Origin: Ophiosphaerella korrae | Taxonomy: Eukaryota; Ascomycota; Dothideomycetes; Pleosporales; Phaeosphaeriaceae | DNA length: 50,251 nucleotides | NCBI GenBank assembly: GCA_028456385.1 | Contig: JALNQF010000306.1 | Span: forward strand, 1-50,251 | Direction: 5' to 3' | Part shown: one piece after another, positions 50,101-50,251 of the stretch | Layout of the letters: each line of letters starts with the position of its first letter | How positions within the stretch are numbered: the stretch's first letter is position 1 | Notes under the pieces: model-generated | Seen by the model: the letters and a program-made list of their open reading frames with translations, nothing else | Databases searched by the model: none | What the model was told of the DNA's origin: nothing | Program-made: the position numbers and the translations under genes

Positions 50101-50251
50101 AAAATACTTAGATAAGTTTATTATAGTGTACCTAGATAATATACTAATATATTCTAAAGAAGAAGGTAAGTATATAGAGTAAGTAATAATAGTACTATAG
50201 TACTTAGACTAATATAACTTATAACTAAAGCTAAAGAAGTATAAATAGTAT
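47113..50251 (+). pseudogene. A3 gag-pol remnant, 5' part
   Basis: The capsid-like part of gag lies at about 47250-47560 (a frame reading YIKGKVKK, followed by a run of Asn codons near 47373). The zinc knuckle is at about 47900-47955, with Cys as Tyr. The protease is at about 49066-49360, and RT runs from about 49680 to the end, with its catalytic box read as YLDN near 50130. The start codon could not be placed. It supplies the gag start that A1 lacks in this window. Stops are TAA/TAG throughout. Confidence 0.88.

Larger units (their letters stand above)
46684..50251 (+). mobile_element. Family A copy A3 (3' end outside window)
   Basis: A 5' LTR is followed by gag, protease and most of RT, then the window ends. 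The internal part runs parallel to A1 (47397-50251 against 1-2855) without net indels. The differences I see are mostly transitions. It is inserted in a type b LTR of the composite element. Its 3' LTR and right target duplication lie beyond the window. Confidence 0.93.

Noticed and set aside
1..50251. tRNA, rRNA, telomere repeats or host genes
   Set aside because: No cloverleaf-like conserved arms, rRNA core sequences, TTAGGG arrays or intact coding frames were seen on either strand.
1..50251. A bacterial or organellar AT-rich genome
   Set aside because: The low GC comes with depletion of CA/TG and stop codons inside recognisable gypsy domains, and the content is nested fungal-type chromoviruses with LTRs.

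Overview
The window is a block of nested, degenerate LTR retrotransposons that has been saturated by repeat-induced point mutation (RIP), the C-to-T process that mainly hits CpA sites in filamentous ascomycetes (Pezizomycotina). CA and TG dinucleotides are almost absent over long stretches, TA is in great excess, the GC content looks to be roughly a quarter, and every former reading frame is studded with TAA and TAG. This points to an AT-rich, gene-poor compartment (AT isochore, pericentromeric or subtelomeric) of a RIP-competent fungus. The species cannot be named. I see no intact host gene, tRNA, rRNA or CRISPR array, and no intact transposon gene.

Three Ty3/Gypsy families can be recognised, all with remnants of a C-terminal chromodomain (chromoviruses). 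Family A has LTRs of about 390 to 443 bp with a 14-bp tandem repeat in U3. Its copies are A1 (1-6092, +, 5' end outside the window), A2 (8721-16932, -, 3' part only, split by B1) and A3 (46684-50251, +, running out of the window). Family B has LTRs of 389 to 443 bp in three structural types. Its copies are B1 (9369-16166, +), a lone LTR (16933-17356, -), B2 (18457-25470, -), B3 (28474-35497, -), an internal fragment (35535-36093, -), a truncated LTR (36094-36335, +), and a composite at 36336-46683 (+) with mismatched LTRs followed by a second half-element. Family C is one pol remnant (17357-26910, +), split by B2.

Read left to right: A1; 2.6 kb of unassigned heavily mutated DNA; A2 with B1 inserted in it (TSD agtat); a B LTR sitting on the A2/C junction; C with B2 inserted in it (TSD taaag); 1.5 kb of unassigned DNA with a pyrimidine tract and a (TAA)n microsatellite; B3 (TSD gctta/gccta); old B fragments; the composite B element; and A3 inserted into the last B LTR. 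Insertion order follows: A2, C and the B fragment are the oldest, B2 and B3 the youngest and least mutated. B2 still has an intact YLDD reverse-transcriptase motif.

No new functional system is evident. The observations most worth a second look are the composite element (insertion of one B copy into another, then a deletion by homologous recombination), the lone LTR that joins two unrelated elements, the modular copy-number changes in LTR U3 repeats, the false GATA microsatellites produced by RIP of an integrase motif, and an antisense open frame found at the same place in two B copies.
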